Positions 13,889 to 21,407 of a stretch of DNA of 24,679 nucleotides are shown here, piece by piece; the stretch's first letter is position 1, and every line of letters begins with the position of its first letter. Location: contig DAINSQ010000068.1 in the NCBI GenBank assembly GCA_036741235.1, positions 1-24,679 of the forward strand, in the 5' to 3' direction. The DNA comes from JABWBR01 sp036741235. Lineage in GTDB: Bacteria; Bacteroidota; Bacteroidia; Chitinophagales; Saprospiraceae. Below the pieces are notes generated by a model, which worked only from the letters and a program-made list of their open reading frames with translations, was not told the origin of the DNA and made no database searches. The position numbers and the translations under genes were made by a program.

Positions 13889-14920
13889 ATGGACATGCAA
13901 GGTAGCGATATGAAACCGAAAACCTTCTGGCAAAGGCCGGAAGGCGTCACGGGTATGCTTTTTCTGGCTGGATTGGTATTGGGGGGCGGTTTTCTGCTTT
14001 ATTCGGCCCTTCCGGCATTGATTGCACTGGCACAAAATACGCTCAACCTGGCCCTCATGCTCATGGCGTTGGGCGCCCTGGTTTATGTAGTGTTGGATCC
14101 CAAGATGCGCAATTTGGTATTTTATGCCTATAAAAGCGTGATGCGCTGGATCACTGGCATCTTTGTGCAACTCGACCCCATCGGCATCCTGAAGTCGTAT
14201 GTGGAAGAATTGCAGAACAATCTGCGCAAAATGAACAAGCAGATCAGCCAACTTCGCGGGCAAATGCACAAGCTCGGCGAGATGATCCACAACAATAAAA
14301 AAGAAATCCAGAGCAACCTTCAACTGGCCAGCAAAGCAAAAGAATCGAACAAGCAGGCCATTATGATCCTCAAATCGAGGCGCGCAGGCAGATTGCAGGA
14401 GTCCAATATCCGACTCGAAGATTTATACCGGAAAATGGAGATCCTCTACCGGGTGCTGACCAAGATGTACGAAAACTCGCAGATCCTTATGGAGGATATC
14501 AAAGACCAGGTAGAGGTAAAAGAACAGGAGCGCAAGGTGATTCACGCCAGCCATAGCGCCATGCGCTCGGCTATGAGTATCATTAGCGGCGACCCCGACA
14601 AACGCGCTATGTTCGACATGGCTATGGAAGCCATCGCCGACGACGTAGCCAGCAAGGTCGGCGAAATGGAGCGCTTCATGGAAATGTCTGCCGGATTTAT
14701 GAACTCCGTCGATCTCCAAAACGGTATCTTCGAAGAAGAAGGACTCAAAATGCTGGAACAATGGGAGAAAGAAGGCGTTTCTTTGATTTTGGGCAAAGAA
14801 AAGGATACGCTCCTGCTGCAGGCCAATAGCGACGATGATGTGCTCGACCTCGACGCTCCTATCAAAGAGCCGATACGCGAGCCCGGCCACAAAAACCAAT
14901 ACGACAACTTCTTCGAATAA
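13889..14920 (+). CDS. Two-TM plus long coiled-coil protein, PspA-like in layout
   Basis: This 343-residue protein has two membrane helices at about 22-45 and 51-69, then a mostly helical cytosolic part. Residues about 97-240 form a long coiled coil (ILKSYVEELQNNLRKMNKQI and onward), and a shorter helical region follows (ADDVASKVGEMERFMEMS). The C terminus is an acidic, disordered tail ending in YDNFFE. A long alpha-helical hairpin of this size next to membranes recalls the PspA/Vipp1 (ESCRT-III-like) fold, but PspA itself has an amphipathic helix rather than two membrane spans, and I see no diagnostic motif. The relation is therefore a hypothesis. It is the last gene of the set and is followed at once by a strong hairpin. 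In-frame ATGs at 13895 and 13910 are alternative starts. Confidence 0.75.
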   Translation: MDMQGSDMKPKTFWQRPEGVTGMLFLAGLVLGGGFLLYSALPALIALAQNTLNLALMLMALGALVYVVLDPKMRNLVFYAYKSVMRWITGIFVQLDPIGILKSYVEELQNNLRKMNKQISQLRGQMHKLGEMIHNNKKEIQSNLQLASKAKESNKQAIMILKSRRAGRLQESNIRLEDLYRKMEILYRVLTKMYENSQILMEDIKDQVEVKEQERKVIHASHSAMRSAMSIISGDPDKRAMFDMAMEAIADDVASKVGEMERFMEMSAGFMNSVDLQNGIFEEEGLKMLEQWEKEGVSLILGKEKDTLLLQANSDDDVLDLDAPIKEPIREPGHKNQYDNFFE

Positions 14921-14922
14921 TG

Positions 14923-14966
14923 AATTTTAGCGGCGATAAAAAAAAATTCATCGCCGCTAAAATTTT
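14923..14966. terminator. Long hairpin, probable bidirectional terminator
   Basis: Bases 14923-14937 and 14950-14964 are a perfect 15-bp inverted repeat (AATTTTAGCGGCGAT and its complement) around a 12-base A-rich loop. The stem starts two bases after the TAA stop and ends in a U-rich side. It closes the three-gene operon and separates it from the beta-barrel gene. Confidence 0.75.
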
Positions 14967-14974
14967 GCGCTGTT

Positions 14975-14990
14975 CCCCAACGTTTTGGGG
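14975..14990. repeat. Small hairpin just upstream of the beta-barrel start codon
   Basis: CCCCAA (14975-14980) pairs with TTGGGG (14985-14990) around CGTT. The stem ends three bases before the ATG at 14994. It could affect translation initiation; no other support is visible. Confidence 0.4.
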
Positions 14991-14993
14991 CTT

Positions 14994-15542
14994 ATGAAAA
15001 CAGCAACCTATCTGCACCTTACCTTATTGCTCCTTTTTGGAAGCATCGTCTGCGCCCAGGCGCAATCGTACAACACCGCTATGGGCATGCGCCTTGGCAC
15101 CGATTGGGGAATAACCATCCAACAGCGGGTTGCCAAACGCACCTCCATCGAGATGATCGTACAATCCAGCCTGCAACGCGAAGAAGCCATTATTACCCTG
15201 ATGGGCGAACAGCATATGCCGTTCCTCACCCGCAGGCTCAACTTTTATGCCGGTGGCGGTTTTCACAAAGGATGGGGCAACCCTCCAACCTCTGTTGAAG
15301 GCACGCCGGTTGAAGACTATACCAATCCATGGGGGATCTCGCTGATAGCCGGGCTGGAATTAAGTCTGGGCCGATTCAATATATCCTACGATTTCAAACC
15401 CGCCATCAATATTAAAGGCGGCGAATCCACATTTTACCCTCAAACGGGCATCTCGCTGCGCTACGTAATTATCAAGCGCCCCTGGCCGCCAAAAAAAGGC
15501 AGAGGCGATAGCCAATGGTGGAAATTCTGGGAGAAAAACTAA
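14994..15542 (+). CDS. Small outer membrane beta-barrel protein
   Basis: The 182-residue product has a clear signal peptide, MKTATYLHLTLLLLFGSIVC followed by AQAQ, with cleavage expected after AQA. The mature part alternates hydrophobic and polar residues in short strands separated by glycine turns (for example NFYAGGGFHKGWG and ISLIAGLELSLGRFNISYDF). That is the pattern of an eight-stranded OmpW/OmpA-like porin-type barrel seen in many Bacteroidota proteins. It ends in a basic, Trp-rich tail (QWWKFWEKN) that lies beyond the last strand. The ATG at 14994 is used rather than the TTG at 14985 because it starts the signal peptide directly. The specific function is unknown. Confidence 0.75.
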   Translation: MKTATYLHLTLLLLFGSIVCAQAQSYNTAMGMRLGTDWGITIQQRVAKRTSIEMIVQSSLQREEAIITLMGEQHMPFLTRRLNFYAGGGFHKGWGNPPTSVEGTPVEDYTNPWGISLIAGLELSLGRFNISYDFKPAINIKGGESTFYPQTGISLRYVIIKRPWPPKKGRGDSQWWKFWEKN

Positions 15543-16007
15543 CTATTGCGCCTCTTGGTCAAACAGGAACTGCCCTTGCGTATACTGAGCAATGCGCCGG
15601 TATTGTACGCCCGTTTCGTTTTCTGATTCGCCCATTTCGCCCATGAAAATTTCGATATTTTCACCCGATCGGCTGGCGTAGATGTAATCGCCGAAGCCGG
15701 CCCACCAACCACCGACAGCCATGATGGCGTTTGCAGGAATCTGATATTGGCCGTACTGATCGCCGGGAATGACATCGCAGGCTGCAATTTCTGCCAGCTT
15801 GACTTTGCTGTCGCCAACCAAAGCATATACTGCCGAACGAGGGTCTTCTTCGCTTTCTCTAACCATCTCGCATATCAATTGCAGGTTGAGCGGCGCCTCG
15901 ACGCCCACCGATATCCGGGAATCATTCTCAGCAGGCTTGTCAGGGCCGCAGGCAGCTGTAAACAACAAGCCTACCGCCGCAATCAGTATGTTGATTTTGT
16001 TTGTCAT
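15543..16007 (-). CDS. Small lipoprotein of unknown function
   Basis: This 154-residue protein starts MTNKINILIAAVGLLFTAAC, a lipoprotein signal peptide with the lipobox FTAAC (C20). The mature part has no family I recognise; it includes ESEEDPRSAVYALVGDSKVK and a Trp-rich AVGGWWAGFGDYIYASR. The ATG at 16007 is preferred to the upstream in-frame start at 16025 because it gives a normal signal sequence. Its TAG stop directly abuts the TAA stop of the convergent beta-barrel gene with no bases between. An envelope location is likely; the role is unknown. Confidence 0.75.
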   Translation of the reverse strand: MTNKINILIAAVGLLFTAACGPDKPAENDSRISVGVEAPLNLQLICEMVRESEEDPRSAVYALVGDSKVKLAEIAACDVIPGDQYGQYQIPANAIMAVGGWWAGFGDYIYASRSGENIEIFMGEMGESENETGVQYRRIAQYTQGQFLFDQEAQ

Positions 16008-16073
16008 AACAGGCTTTTTATACAAAGTTAAGCGCTTTGCCCATTTTTTCGGGCAATATTTTTTGAACGAATA

Positions 16074-16104
16074 TTGATCGTTTGAGGGAACTTATTTATT
16101 TTTG
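16074..16104 (+). promoter_or_regulatory. Bacteroidota-type promoter of tRNA-His
   Basis: TTG at 16074-16076, a 20-base spacer, and TATTTTTG at 16097-16104 match the -33/-7 consensus of Bacteroidota (TTG and TAnnTTTG) with normal spacing. Transcription would start near 16110, about 70 bases before the tRNA, leaving a short 5' leader for processing. This is the best promoter in the window. Confidence 0.7.
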
Positions 16105-16177
16105 CATCGCTTTATTGGAAAGGCGTCAATCGTGACATAACAACAGCGATGACATGGTTGCTTTCCAAATACAAAAT

Positions 16178-16252
16178 GGTGGTTATAGCTCAGCAGGTTA
16201 GAGCGTCGGATTGTGGTTCCGAAGGTCGTCGGTTCGAGCCCGATTAGCCACC
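16178..16252 (+). tRNA. tRNA-His (anticodon GTG)
   Basis: A complete cloverleaf can be drawn. The acceptor stem is GTGGTTA with TAGCCAC (one G-U pair), extended by the extra G(-1) at 16178 opposite C73 at 16252, the identity element of histidine tRNA. The D arm reads AGCTCAGCAGGTTAGAGC. The anticodon stem TCGGA/TCCGA encloses the loop TTGTGGT with anticodon GTG at 16213-16215. The T arm contains GGTTCGAGCC. The CCA end is not encoded in full (CA follows C73) and must be added after transcription. Confidence 0.97.
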
Positions 16253-16259
16253 CAGATTC

Positions 16260-16298
16260 AAAGTCATTCGGGTTAAAAACCAGGATGACTTTTTTTTT
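16260..16298 (+). terminator. Intrinsic terminator of tRNA-His
   Basis: AAAGTCATTC (16260-16269) pairs with GGATGACTTT (one G-U pair), with an inner GGTT/AACC pairing. A run of nine T (16290-16298) follows. It lies eight bases after the tRNA and gives the classic stem plus U-tract terminator. Confidence 0.85.
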
Positions 16299-16362
16299 AC
16301 CCCAAATTTAGACCCGTGCTCGCTACTTTTTTCAGATATTCACATTTTATCTTTCGCCTTGT

Positions 16363-16776
16363 ATGTTGACTCACCACTATCAAAAGCGCGTGCGCTATGG
16401 AGAAACCGACCAGATGGGCTATCTCTACTACGGCAATTATGCGCAATACTACGAAATCGGGCGCGTGGAAATGCTACGGTCTATTGGACTTACCTACAAA
16501 GAAATGGAGGATAAAATGGGAGTTATGATGCCCGTCACTTCCCTGCAAATGCGCTTTGTAAGGCCGGCGCTGTACGATGAATTGCTCACTATCCGCACCA
16601 CCCTAAAACAATTGCCCGACCGGTATATTACCTTTTATGTGGATATTGTCAACGAAAACGGAAAACTGATTAACGGCGGTAGCGTCAGACTTTGCTTCGT
16701 TGATATGCGAACAAAGCAAACCATCAACGCTCCCGCTTATTTGCTAGACAAACTCAAGCCGCATTTTGAAGTATAA
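16363..16776 (+). CDS. Hotdog-fold acyl-CoA thioesterase (YbgC/4HBT family)
   Basis: This 137-residue single-domain hotdog protein carries the family signature RYGETDQMGYLYYGNYAQYY, with the catalytic aspartate D16 and the long central helix starting at YGNY. Such enzymes hydrolyse acyl-CoA thioesters in the cytosol; YbgC-like members act on short or medium chains and are sometimes tied to the Tol-Pal envelope system. No tol genes are nearby, so the physiological substrate is open. The length matches the family. It is followed by the YihY-like gene, which overlaps its last codons by 11 bases if the TTG start is correct. Confidence 0.9.
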   Translation: MLTHHYQKRVRYGETDQMGYLYYGNYAQYYEIGRVEMLRSIGLTYKEMEDKMGVMMPVTSLQMRFVRPALYDELLTIRTTLKQLPDRYITFYVDIVNENGKLINGGSVRLCFVDMRTKQTINAPAYLLDKLKPHFEV

Positions 16777-17779
16777 ACTAAAAATACCCGACGTAAAAAA
16801 AATCCAGCACGACGCCTACAAACATCCGCTGGTGTTGAAGGCAATAGACTGGTCAAAGCAACATTCCCTGCCAGGCTTTTACGGTGTGCCGCTTTACCAT
16901 GTTGTTGTGTTTGTGATGAATGAAACCCGTCGCCTCGACCTGTCGATGCGCGCCAATTCTATCGCCTTCAGCTTTTTTTTATCGTTGTTTCCTTCATTGT
17001 TAACTTTGTTCACCTTACTTCCCTTTTTGCAACAATACCTCTTACAGTATTTGCCGGAAGGCGAAAACTTTAATACCATACTACAGACTGAAATCCAGAA
17101 GATCATGCCGGGGCAAGCCGGTAATACATTATTTGAGTTTATTAAGGATATTACCAGCAACCCCCGTGTAGGCCTGCTTTCTTTTGGCTTTGTTATGGCT
17201 ATTTACTTTTCTTCCAATGGTATGCTAGCCATGATGCAAAGTTTCGAGAAGTCTTACAAAACTACCTTCCGCCAACGAGGGATCATCAAAAAAAGAATTG
17301 TGGCAGTAGTCCTCACAGGCATGCTTGGCGGGCTGCTTATCGCTTCTGTAGTGCTGATCATACTCGGAAGTTTTCTGATCAACCTGCTTTCCGATTACAT
17401 CAAACTTGCCGGACTCAGTACCGGCGCTATCGATTTGCTGAGGTGGATAGTGATCATCCTGCTTTTTTATATGGGTATTTCCTTTATCTATCGCTATGGA
17501 GCTGCTACCCACAAGCGTTTCCCGTTTTTATCGCCGGGAGCTACCCTGGCCAGCACCCTGTCTATTCTGTCGTCGGTAGCTTTTTCATTTTATATCGATG
17601 AGTTAGGCCGGTTTGATACCTATTCCCAGTTTTACGGGTCGATTGCCACAGTCATTATCGTTATGCTATGGATGCAACTGAATTCATTGATCTTATTGGT
17701 CGGGTTTGAACTCAATGCCAGTATAGCCATCAACAGGGATATCCGACTGCAGGAAGAAGAGGCAAAGTCGCCAAATTGA
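16766..17779 (+). CDS. YihY/BrkB family inner membrane protein
   Basis: This 337-residue protein has six membrane helices near 64-88, 134-152, 178-204, 223-244, 259-278 and 291-315. It shows the family motifs RANSIAFSFFLSLFPSLLTL in the first helix and FYGSIATVIIVMLWMQLNSL in the last. The family was once annotated as ribonuclease BN, which is now known to be wrong; its transport or other role is not established. The start is uncertain: I use a TTG at 16766 that overlaps the thioesterase end, because no ATG occurs before the conserved part (the next is at codon 51, inside a conserved region). Co-transcription with the thioesterase is likely. Confidence 0.87.
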   Translation: MKYKLKIPDVKKIQHDAYKHPLVLKAIDWSKQHSLPGFYGVPLYHVVVFVMNETRRLDLSMRANSIAFSFFLSLFPSLLTLFTLLPFLQQYLLQYLPEGENFNTILQTEIQKIMPGQAGNTLFEFIKDITSNPRVGLLSFGFVMAIYFSSNGMLAMMQSFEKSYKTTFRQRGIIKKRIVAVVLTGMLGGLLIASVVLIILGSFLINLLSDYIKLAGLSTGAIDLLRWIVIILLFYMGISFIYRYGAATHKRFPFLSPGATLASTLSILSSVAFSFYIDELGRFDTYSQFYGSIATVIIVMLWMQLNSLILLVGFELNASIAINRDIRLQEEEAKSPN

Positions 17780-17856
17780 CCAAAAGGGGGTAAAATTATA
17801 GTTAGCAAAGACTTTGGATGCCTAATTAGCGTTAGACTTACAAATTTGAACAGCCT

Positions 17857-18963
17857 ATGTTTCTGTTTACAAACCCATACCGAATGCGGGGCATCGCGAT
17901 TGCTTGCGCGCTCTGTGTAGCAACAGCCATTTCGGCCCAGAAATACAGCAATGAATTCCTGTCGATAGGCGTCGGCGCCCAGGCTCAGGCGCTGGGCAAT
18001 GCCGTAGTGGCAGGTGTGACCAATGTTACCGCCGGCGCCTGGAACCCGGCGGGGCTGGCGGCCCTTTCCCCCGATCAAGGGCTTCAAGTGGGCGCTATGC
18101 ACGCCGAATGGTTTGGCGGAGTTGGCAAATTTGACTACCTCGGTATTACCCTGCCGCTTGCCAACAAAGAACGAAGGCTGGGCGTATCGCTTATTCGCTT
18201 CGGTATCGACCAGATTCCCAATACGCTTACCCTGTATGAAGATGACGGCACTATTAATTACGATAACCTCAGCACTTTTTCCTCTGCCGACTATGCTATG
18301 CTGCTGAGTTATGCCCAAAAACTCAAATCGGCAAAAGGCGATTTACGCCTGGGCGGCAACGTTAAGGTAGTGCACCGGCGCATTGGCCCTTTTGCAACAG
18401 CCTGGGGGTTTGGCCTGGACCTGGGTTTGCAATATCATATCAATCGCTGGCAATTAGGACTGGTGGCCAAAGATATCAGCACAACCTTTAACGCCTGGGC
18501 TTTTAATTTTACAGAAGAAGAAAAAGAGACCCTTGAGCTCACCGACAATGAAATCCCCATCAGCAGCGTGGAAATCACCAAGCCCCAACTGATCCTGGGC
18601 GCCGGCTACCAATTCCAGCTCAATAAAATCGGGCTGCGCCCCGAATTAAACCTGATCGTCACCACCGACGGCCGGCGCAATACACTGGTTTCCGCCGAAC
18701 CATTCAGCATAGACCCCGCTTTCGGCCTGGAGGCCGACTTCAAGCGTTTTTTGTTTCTGCGCCTGGGCATCAACCAATTTCAACAGGAAACAGATTTTGA
18801 CGGAAAGGAAAATACTACTGCCCGTCCAAGTATGGGCATAGGTTTCCGCATTAGCAGCTTGCAGGTTGACTACGCCTATACCGATCTGGGCGATCAGCAA
18901 AACCGTTACTCACATGTGGTATCGCTAATGCTGGATATCAAACCCAAGTCGAAACGTCAGTGA
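17857..18963 (+). CDS. PorV/PorQ-family outer membrane protein
   Basis: This 368-residue protein has a signal peptide (MRGIAIACALCVATAISAQ after nine further residues, so ATG 17884 is an alternative start) and the opening FLSIGVGAQAQALGNAVVAG, then AGAWNPAGLA. That is the hallmark of the PorV/PorQ-like barrel family linked to type IX secretion in Bacteroidota. In the known system PorV shuttles cargo to the attachment complex at the outer membrane. This copy is a paralogue (PorV2-like) with no other por genes beside it, so a role in secretion is likely but not proven. The rest shows alternating barrel strands with FRLGINQF-like ends. Its TGA overlaps the convergent Nudix gene by seven bases. 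Confidence 0.85.
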   Translation: MFLFTNPYRMRGIAIACALCVATAISAQKYSNEFLSIGVGAQAQALGNAVVAGVTNVTAGAWNPAGLAALSPDQGLQVGAMHAEWFGGVGKFDYLGITLPLANKERRLGVSLIRFGIDQIPNTLTLYEDDGTINYDNLSTFSSADYAMLLSYAQKLKSAKGDLRLGGNVKVVHRRIGPFATAWGFGLDLGLQYHINRWQLGLVAKDISTTFNAWAFNFTEEEKETLELTDNEIPISSVEITKPQLILGAGYQFQLNKIGLRPELNLIVTTDGRRNTLVSAEPFSIDPAFGLEADFKRFLFLRLGINQFQQETDFDGKENTTARPSMGIGFRISSLQVDYAYTDLGDQQNRYSHVVSLMLDIKPKSKRQ

Positions 18964-19589
18964 AACTCGGCAAGATAATTGGTAAGCACCTGGCGAATAC
19001 TGCGGTACATATGGTGTTGACCGGCTAAAAAACTGCCGAGATCGGTCCATATTGCCTGCTCAATGTCCTCTTCCTGCTGGGGTACCAAAGCTTCATCGCT
19101 GGTTTTCATAACAAACCAAAATGTCTCTTTCAGAACGCGTTTTTCCCTTTTCTCGCGATAAGTATGAAACGTGGTACCCAGTTCCTGCAAGCGTTCCACA
19201 TTTTGCAGGCCGGTTTCTTCCATAACTTCGCGCACGGCGGCATCAGCGATAGATTCCCCCTCGTCAACTTTACCCTTAGGCAAATCCCAGGAATTGCGGC
19301 GGTAAATCAACAGCGCCTGGCCTTTGGCGTTAAAAACCAATCCGCCGGCAGCGGGAATATAGGAGTACTGCGACCGAAAATCCTCCCAAAGTTTGGGCAG
19401 ATCGTCACTATACACTATAACGTGATCATAGCGTTGGGATTTTTCCATCAAATCGGCATAATTCAGCAGATACTTGGCTTTGCCCGGATACCGGGCTACC
19501 ATCACAGAAGGAGAAGCGGCGGGTAAAAATGCCAAATCACCGGCAGTACACAGATAAAGAGGTGTGTCGTTAATATATACTTTGTACAT
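18957..19589 (-). CDS. Nudix hydrolase with an N-terminal extension
   Basis: This 210-residue protein carries a complete Nudix box between G106 and L128: GKVDEGE with E112, then REVMEETGL with R120, E121, E124 and E125, the metal-binding glutamates. The fold begins near residue 76 (SYIPAAGGLVFNAKGQALLI) with the strand RRNSWDLPKG before the box. Nudix enzymes cleave nucleoside diphosphates linked to another group; the substrate is not readable. The first 75 residues (MYKVYINDTPLYL and onward) form an extra domain of unknown role. It is divergent from pyrE with 30 bases between the start codons, and convergent with the PorV-like gene. Confidence 0.88.
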   Translation of the reverse strand: MYKVYINDTPLYLCTAGDLAFLPAASPSVMVARYPGKAKYLLNYADLMEKSQRYDHVIVYSDDLPKLWEDFRSQYSYIPAAGGLVFNAKGQALLIYRRNSWDLPKGKVDEGESIADAAVREVMEETGLQNVERLQELGTTFHTYREKREKRVLKETFWFVMKTSDEALVPQQEEDIEQAIWTDLGSFLAGQHHMYRSIRQVLTNYLAEFH

Positions 19590-19592
19590 TTG
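19585..19592 (+). promoter_or_regulatory. Candidate -7 promoter element of pyrE
   Basis: TACATTTG is an exact TAnnTTTG match that would start transcription near 19598, about 20 bases before the pyrE ATG. It overlaps the start codon of the Nudix gene on the other strand. No TTG lies at the usual -33 distance. Confidence 0.35.
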
Positions 19593-19619
19593 CGAGGTCT
19601 ATGAAAAACGTACACAAAA

Positions 19620-20282
19620 ATGGACCCAACAATAGCCCTGAACGTCGCGCAACAATTGCTGCAAATTAAGGCAATAAAATTGAGTCCCCAAAACCCATTT
19701 ACCTGGGCTTCGGGTATGCGATCGCCAATATATTGCGACAACCGGGTAGCCCTCTCCCACCCCGTTGTTCGCAACTTGCTCATTGACGGATTTCTCGAGG
19801 CCGTTCGCCATTACTATCATCATATTGAAGTTATTGCCGGAGTGGCTACTGCGGGTATACCGCATGGCGCTATTTTGGCCGACAGGCTGCAATTGCCTTT
19901 CGTGTATGTGCGCGAAAAAGCCAAATCGCATGGCCGCCAAAATCAGATTGAGGGTGAATTGCCCAAAGACGCCCGGGTATTGGTCATTGAAGACCTGATA
20001 TCTACCGGCGGCAGCAGCCTCAAGGCCGTGGAAGCGCTGAAAGAGGCAGGTGCAACCATTGCCGGCGTGCTTGCCGTTTTTACCTATGGCCTTCCTGCCG
20101 CTGAACGAGCATTCCAATCGGCACAGTGCCCATGCCATGCCTTGAGCGACTTTCAAACACTACTCAAGGCTGCCGTTTCAACCAATTATCTCGACACTGA
20201 AAGCCTTGATACGCTTGGCGATTGGAGTAAAGATCCGAGCCGTTGGAGCGAAAATTGGCTCGCTACATACGAAGCCAAATAA
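19620..20282 (+). CDS. pyrE: Orotate phosphoribosyltransferase
   Basis: PyrE joins orotate to PRPP to form orotidine 5'-monophosphate, the fifth step of pyrimidine synthesis, in the cytosol. The 220-residue length is normal. The PRPP-binding motif is VLVIEDLISTGGS (120-132), and the flexible catalytic loop is REKAKSHGRQNQIEG with the conserved K100, K102 and H104. The orotate-side hydrophobic strand is VIAGVATAGIPHGA (71-84), and the N-terminal FTWASGMRSPIYCDNR is typical of the family. The ATG at 19620 gives a standard start. No other pyr gene is adjacent. Transcription may begin inside the Nudix start region. Confidence 0.96.
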   Translation: MDPTIALNVAQQLLQIKAIKLSPQNPFTWASGMRSPIYCDNRVALSHPVVRNLLIDGFLEAVRHYYHHIEVIAGVATAGIPHGAILADRLQLPFVYVREKAKSHGRQNQIEGELPKDARVLVIEDLISTGGSSLKAVEALKEAGATIAGVLAVFTYGLPAAERAFQSAQCPCHALSDFQTLLKAAVSTNYLDTESLDTLGDWSKDPSRWSENWLATYEAK

Positions 20283-20287
20283 ATTAT

Positions 20288-20295
20288 TATCTTTG
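20288..20295 (+). promoter_or_regulatory. Candidate -7 promoter element of the M42 peptidase gene
   Basis: TATCTTTG is an exact TAnnTTTG match in the 45-base gap after pyrE, 32 bases before the ATG at 20328. A -33 TTG is not present at normal spacing, so the peptidase may be read both from here and from pyrE. Confidence 0.35.
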
Positions 20296-20327
20296 GCCGA
20301 ATAATCTAACACATACAAACGCTGTAT

Positions 20328-21407
20328 ATGTCGGTGATTACACCCAAGTCAGAAGAATTTCTGCGTAGTTATATCAATAATGCTTCTCCGACAGGTTTTG
20401 AATCCGCTGGTCAGCAACTATGGCTCGACTACATTAAGCCCTATATTTCCAACTGGCACGTTGATAATTACGGAAGCGTGTACGGGGTGATCAATCCGGG
20501 GCATGATTATAAAGTAGTCATAGAAGGACATGCGGACGAAATCTCCTGGTTTGTCCACTACATTTCCGAAGACGGATTCATCAATGTCATCCGCAATGGC
20601 GGTTCAGATCACATGATCGCCCCGTCCAAACGCGTCAATATTCATACCAAAAACGGCTTGGTGAAGGGCGTTTTCGGATGGCCGGCCATTCACACCCGTC
20701 ATGGCGAAGATGCCAATCTGGCGCCCAAACTAGAAAATATATTCATCGACGTAGGCGCTAAAGACAAAGAAGAGGTAATGAAAATGGGCATCCATGTGGG
20801 CTGCGTTATCACCTACGAAGATGAGATGATCATTCTCAACGACCGCTATTATGTGGGGCGGGCACTTGACAACCGCATCGGCGGCTTTTGTATTGCAGAG
20901 GTGGCGCGGCTGATCCATGAAAACAAGGTCCAACTGCCTTATACCCTGTACGTCGTCAATTCCGTTCAGGAAGAGGTAGGACTTCGCGGCGCAGAAATGA
21001 TTGCCCAAACTATCAAACCCAACGTGGCTATTGTCACTGACGTTACCCACGATACCCATACCCCGCTCGTGAGTTCCAAGAAACACGGCGATGTTAAAAG
21101 CGGCGCCGGGCCTTCGGTAACCTACGCGCCTGCCGTTCACAACAAACTGCTGTCGCTTATCATCGCTACTGCCGAAGAAAAGGGAATTCCTGTACAACGC
21201 GAAGCCGCTTCGAGGCGAACCGGAACCGATACCGACGCCTTTGCCTATTCCAACGGCGGCGTACCGTCGGCACTTATTTCGCTGCCGCTCAGGTATATGC
21301 ACACCACAGTCGAAATGGCACACAAAGAGGACGTCAACAATGTGATCAAATTGATTTATGAAACGCTATTAAAAATAGAAAACAGCCACAACTTTAAATA
21401 TTTCTGA
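20328..21407 (+). CDS. M42 family metallo-aminopeptidase
   Basis: This 359-residue cytosolic peptidase belongs to the M42 (glutamyl aminopeptidase/TET-like) family. The two-metal site can be read as H68 in EGHADEI, the bridging D181 in ALDNRIGG, the catalytic pair E215/E216 in VQEEVGLRGAE, D238 in TDVTHDTH and H325 in RYMHTTVE. All are present, so it should be active. Related enzymes form large hollow tetrahedral assemblies that trim short peptides. A domain insertion typical of the family (GVFGWPAIHTR region) lies between the metal ligands. The stop and the next gene's start share one base (TGATG), showing translational coupling with the UbiA-like gene. Confidence 0.93.
   Translation: MSVITPKSEEFLRSYINNASPTGFESAGQQLWLDYIKPYISNWHVDNYGSVYGVINPGHDYKVVIEGHADEISWFVHYISEDGFINVIRNGGSDHMIAPSKRVNIHTKNGLVKGVFGWPAIHTRHGEDANLAPKLENIFIDVGAKDKEEVMKMGIHVGCVITYEDEMIILNDRYYVGRALDNRIGGFCIAEVARLIHENKVQLPYTLYVVNSVQEEVGLRGAEMIAQTIKPNVAIVTDVTHDTHTPLVSSKKHGDVKSGAGPSVTYAPAVHNKLLSLIIATAEEKGIPVQREAASRRTGTDTDAFAYSNGGVPSALISLPLRYMHTTVEMAHKEDVNNVIKLIYETLLKIENSHNFKYF

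Noticed and set aside
13889..14920. Direct naming of the third operon gene as PspA or Vipp1
   Set aside because: It has two membrane helices and none of the diagnostic residues I know; only the general layout is similar.
17632..18318. Minus-strand frame across the YihY-like and PorV-like genes
   Set aside because: It spans two well-supported genes and the gap between them; no domain.
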